A DNA stretch of 64,000 bases, taken from positions 1,550,001 through 1,614,000 of the forward strand of contig NC_054085.1 of NCBI RefSeq assembly GCF_017562075.2, given 5' to 3'. The notes under the pieces are model-generated. The model was not told the origin of the DNA, did no database searches, and saw only the letters and a program-made list of their open reading frames with translations. The DNA comes from Anopheles merus. Its lineage: Eukaryota > Arthropoda > Insecta > Diptera > Culicidae. Both the position numbers and the translations under genes were made by a program. How positions within the stretch are numbered: position 1 is the first letter of the stretch; each line of letters opens with the position of its first letter. Shown here in pieces: positions 61,416 through 64,000 of this stretch.

Positions 61416-64000
61416 GTCACTCGAAAGGACACTACCGTTCACGGCAATGGACCACAATGCTGGAAAACACAACCGAAGGAGCAACTGAACAGCAATGACG
61501 TTTACGGCGATGACATCAAAATACCATATGTATGTGTATGTGCGCTATTCCGGATGGAAAATGGAGCAATGCTTCTCCTGGCCAGCAGGCGATTTTCCAC
61601 ACTCAAAGAAAGAAGTATGAAACGAAACGAGCGGTCGTGAAAACGCTTCCACTGACGCTGGTTTGACTAAGGCAAGCAACTGTAAACATTCATTTGGAAT
61701 TCACTTTTTACTTTAGCAAGCTGTAGTGGAAGATCACACACACACTTCAATTGGCAGTATTCGCTTTTTCCTAAATTTTCACACACTACTTCCATTTGCT
61801 CTAGTGCACGGGTTGAAGAGATATATTTCCCAAAGACGGTTTCACACACTCGTGCTGAAAATATAAAATAAATCCTAATAAAGGATTGCTTTTGCTGATT
61901 TTTTGCAAATACACAATTCATAGACACACTGTATTATTCGTCACTTTAAATAAAAACTGGCTAAAAAACAGACATAATGTTAAGTTGCACTATTCATCGT
62001 ACAAACATAACTTTCCCTGCTTGGGAAAATTGGGACGATATTGCGCAAACAATATTATTTGCGTTCTGTTGCCGTACAAATAATCACAAAAATCGATTGA
62101 AAAGCACTTTTTAGCTTTGCGAATTGAAAACTCTTCTTCATTCAACCAACCAAACTGAAGCTATCGTACAAGCCAGACGGTAAACAGATGTGTGTATCCT
62201 TGCGACCAGCAACTGTTCAGAACCGTTCCAAACCGAGAACAACGCGACACTGACCAACGAAGTCTAATCGGTTTCAATTGGAAGTGTTTTACGCTCGGCA
62301 AAGCGAGTGGAGGGGATAATACAGCCACAATAACATTGCTGGATCTCGTGTGGACTGGAACTGATTGAAGCAGTGCGCATGATTGTCTGTTCGTTAAGGG
62401 GAAGATAGAATAATGAATTCCTTACAGCTGACAGAAACGCTTGGCAGGATTGTTGGCATCGAGAATAAGAATAACAAGCTGGTTGAGAATGAATAGCTAC
62501 AAATAACACTGTGCTAGCCTTCGAAGTATGAGGTGTTTGAAAATGTGTACGGTTTAGTTGACTGGATGATTGACTGGTTAATGTAGTACATGGTGATAAC
62601 AATCTTGCACTGAATCGTTTGCATGATCTCGCCATACAAGTTTGTAAAACACAAAATCAATAACAGTACAATTACAGTCATACTAAATACGTTAAAACAA
62701 TCAAGAATATTGTAGAGCCATGGAGAGTTCGAGCTTACCGTAAATTTTAGCATGGCGATAGAAAGTAGGAATGAAGGAGGGAGATGGCGTTGATGAGCGT
62801 GTAGAAGCTACGTCTTACTCAGATCAAAAATAGATTTTGTGAGTGAGTGGAAAGAAGAAGGTAGTGCTGTTCTCTTTGGATCACCTATTAATTCCGAGGG
62901 CTTTTTATAAATCTTCCTTTTCCTCACTTCTCCCTTTGGAGCTAGCCTGTGGCTTCAACATACGGTCAGCTTATATGATCCGCTTATATAAAAGTCTAGA
63001 TATGATTGATTTTGTATAAAAATAATCATCTACATAATCTCTGAAGCAACGATTTTTTTTTGTAAAATTTGGAAACCAATGGGTCATTTAACTATTGTAA
63101 CTTGTGTACATGTGCCTGTGCAGGATCCAGGAATACTTTTAAAAATAACTAATAAAACAAAAACGGAGATATCTATGAAAAGCATAAGCACATGTAAGCA
63201 CAACTTGGAACTCCTTATATCTTACATTCTCTTATGGTTTGGTATTTGTTGTATAGGAAACGGAATCCCCACAATCAGCAACAGAAATGCAAGGTAGGAA
63301 CGTGCAGAATTAAATTAACATATTTTCACAGTCCAGTAGGTAAGCTGGGTCGTGCGAGAATCGGCTTGAAGACGATGGCAAGCTGCCGACTCATGCCTCT
63401 ATCTTCAGCTTGTCGGATAACTTTGACATGGGTTGTAAAAAGTAGACCAAAGAAGTCAGCACAACAGAGACGGCAACTACGACATGCTCGACAGTCCGTT
63501 CGATTTAATCTAATGGAATCGAGAAGATTTGTCCTGTACCTGTGGCTTGCTACAAGAAGATAAGACTTGCCTCGTGGTGCAATGCTTAAGAATGATTCAA
63601 GTATTCAACACTTTATCATAGAAAATCATGTAACTTTAATCAGTAGCTGGTTAATGTAAACATTATATTTGATAGTTTTTGAATTCGAAATCTTGTTTGC
63701 GACTCTAGACAGTTGCAGTTCTAGAACTAACTTTCACCCGTGCTGCAAGGTCAGTGAAAGTGAAATAGATAACAGCTGAACTATTTTATACTGCGAGTCT
63801 GAGATTTATGCACTTTATTTAGATTAATGTGGCCCAGCGAGAAGTTCATTTGGGTGGTAATTAAATTCATCGCCATCATTAGAAGCGGACTTGCCGTCGC
63901 TGCTCACGCTGGTCTCACCCAAAATGCTAAACGAACTTAAATGCGCTAAACTTTTGAGAGCAAAATGGATCATCATCAGCAGCAAAGTTCACGCCGTAGT
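61414..64000. other. Flank upstream of the CUB gene, no gene recognised
   Basis: Short ORFs only. The longest, 63234-63563 on the plus strand, is R/S/L-rich without a family motif. Promoter elements for the minus-strand gene should lie near 61.2-62.3 kb but I cannot define them. Confidence 0.4.

Noticed and set aside
61263..61640. ORFs across the CT tract with Ser-Leu or Glu-Arg runs
   Set aside because: Microsatellite translation; no start context, splice partner or domain.
63234..63563. 109-codon Arg/Ser-rich ORF
   Set aside because: No recognisable family and no supporting signals; could be a transposon remnant but nothing visible supports that.

Overview
The window is nuclear DNA from a dipteran insect, most likely a mosquito and probably Anopheles-like. 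The evidence is short GT-AG introns, insect-type gene content, AT-rich intergenic DNA and many non-LTR, SINE and MITE copies. There are no bacterial-style operons, rRNA genes or CRISPR arrays. Species is an inference; no search was run.

Region 1-5.4 kb is gene-dense. It holds the 3' part of DNAJC11 (+), a small MXRA7-like membrane protein (+), and a tight minus-strand series: CMC4, an unnamed 67-residue membrane ORF overlapping the CMC4 stop, an NDUFAF8-like twin-CX9C protein, and PIG-M (GPI mannosyltransferase 1). Three of these look mitochondrial and sit within about 0.8 kb, which suggests a polycistronic transcript. Region 5.4-14 kb is repeat territory: a hAT-like foldback MITE with a perfect 8-bp target duplication, a second related-looking element, a structure with inverted ends, and a 5'-truncated CR1/L2-like LINE.

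Region 14.07-30.65 kb (minus) is a complete axonemal outer-arm dynein heavy chain of the DNAH9/11/17 (beta) class. I could follow it over 26 exons with consistent phase, about 4,478 residues once four missing bases are allowed for. Region 30.65-38.3 kb is AT-rich and without recognised genes. Region 38.3-45.4 kb (minus) holds the 3' two thirds of a membrane adenylate cyclase (Ac76E/ADCY2-like): late C1a, C1b, second membrane cassette and C2.

A run of exactly 100 N (45877-45976) marks a contig join. On its far side lie two exons of another minus-strand gene: a signal-peptide and poly-Q exon at 61 kb and a CUB-like exon at 46.4-46.6 kb, separated by a phase-matched intron of about 14 kb filled with SINEs and MITEs. 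The 5' part of the cyclase and the 3' part of the CUB gene are both missing at the gap. The rest, to 64 kb, shows a LINE fragment, microsatellites and no further recognisable gene.

A cross-cutting observation is that otherwise well-conserved genes carry many single-base losses, densest in the cyclase near the gap. This reads as assembly consensus error rather than biological decay.
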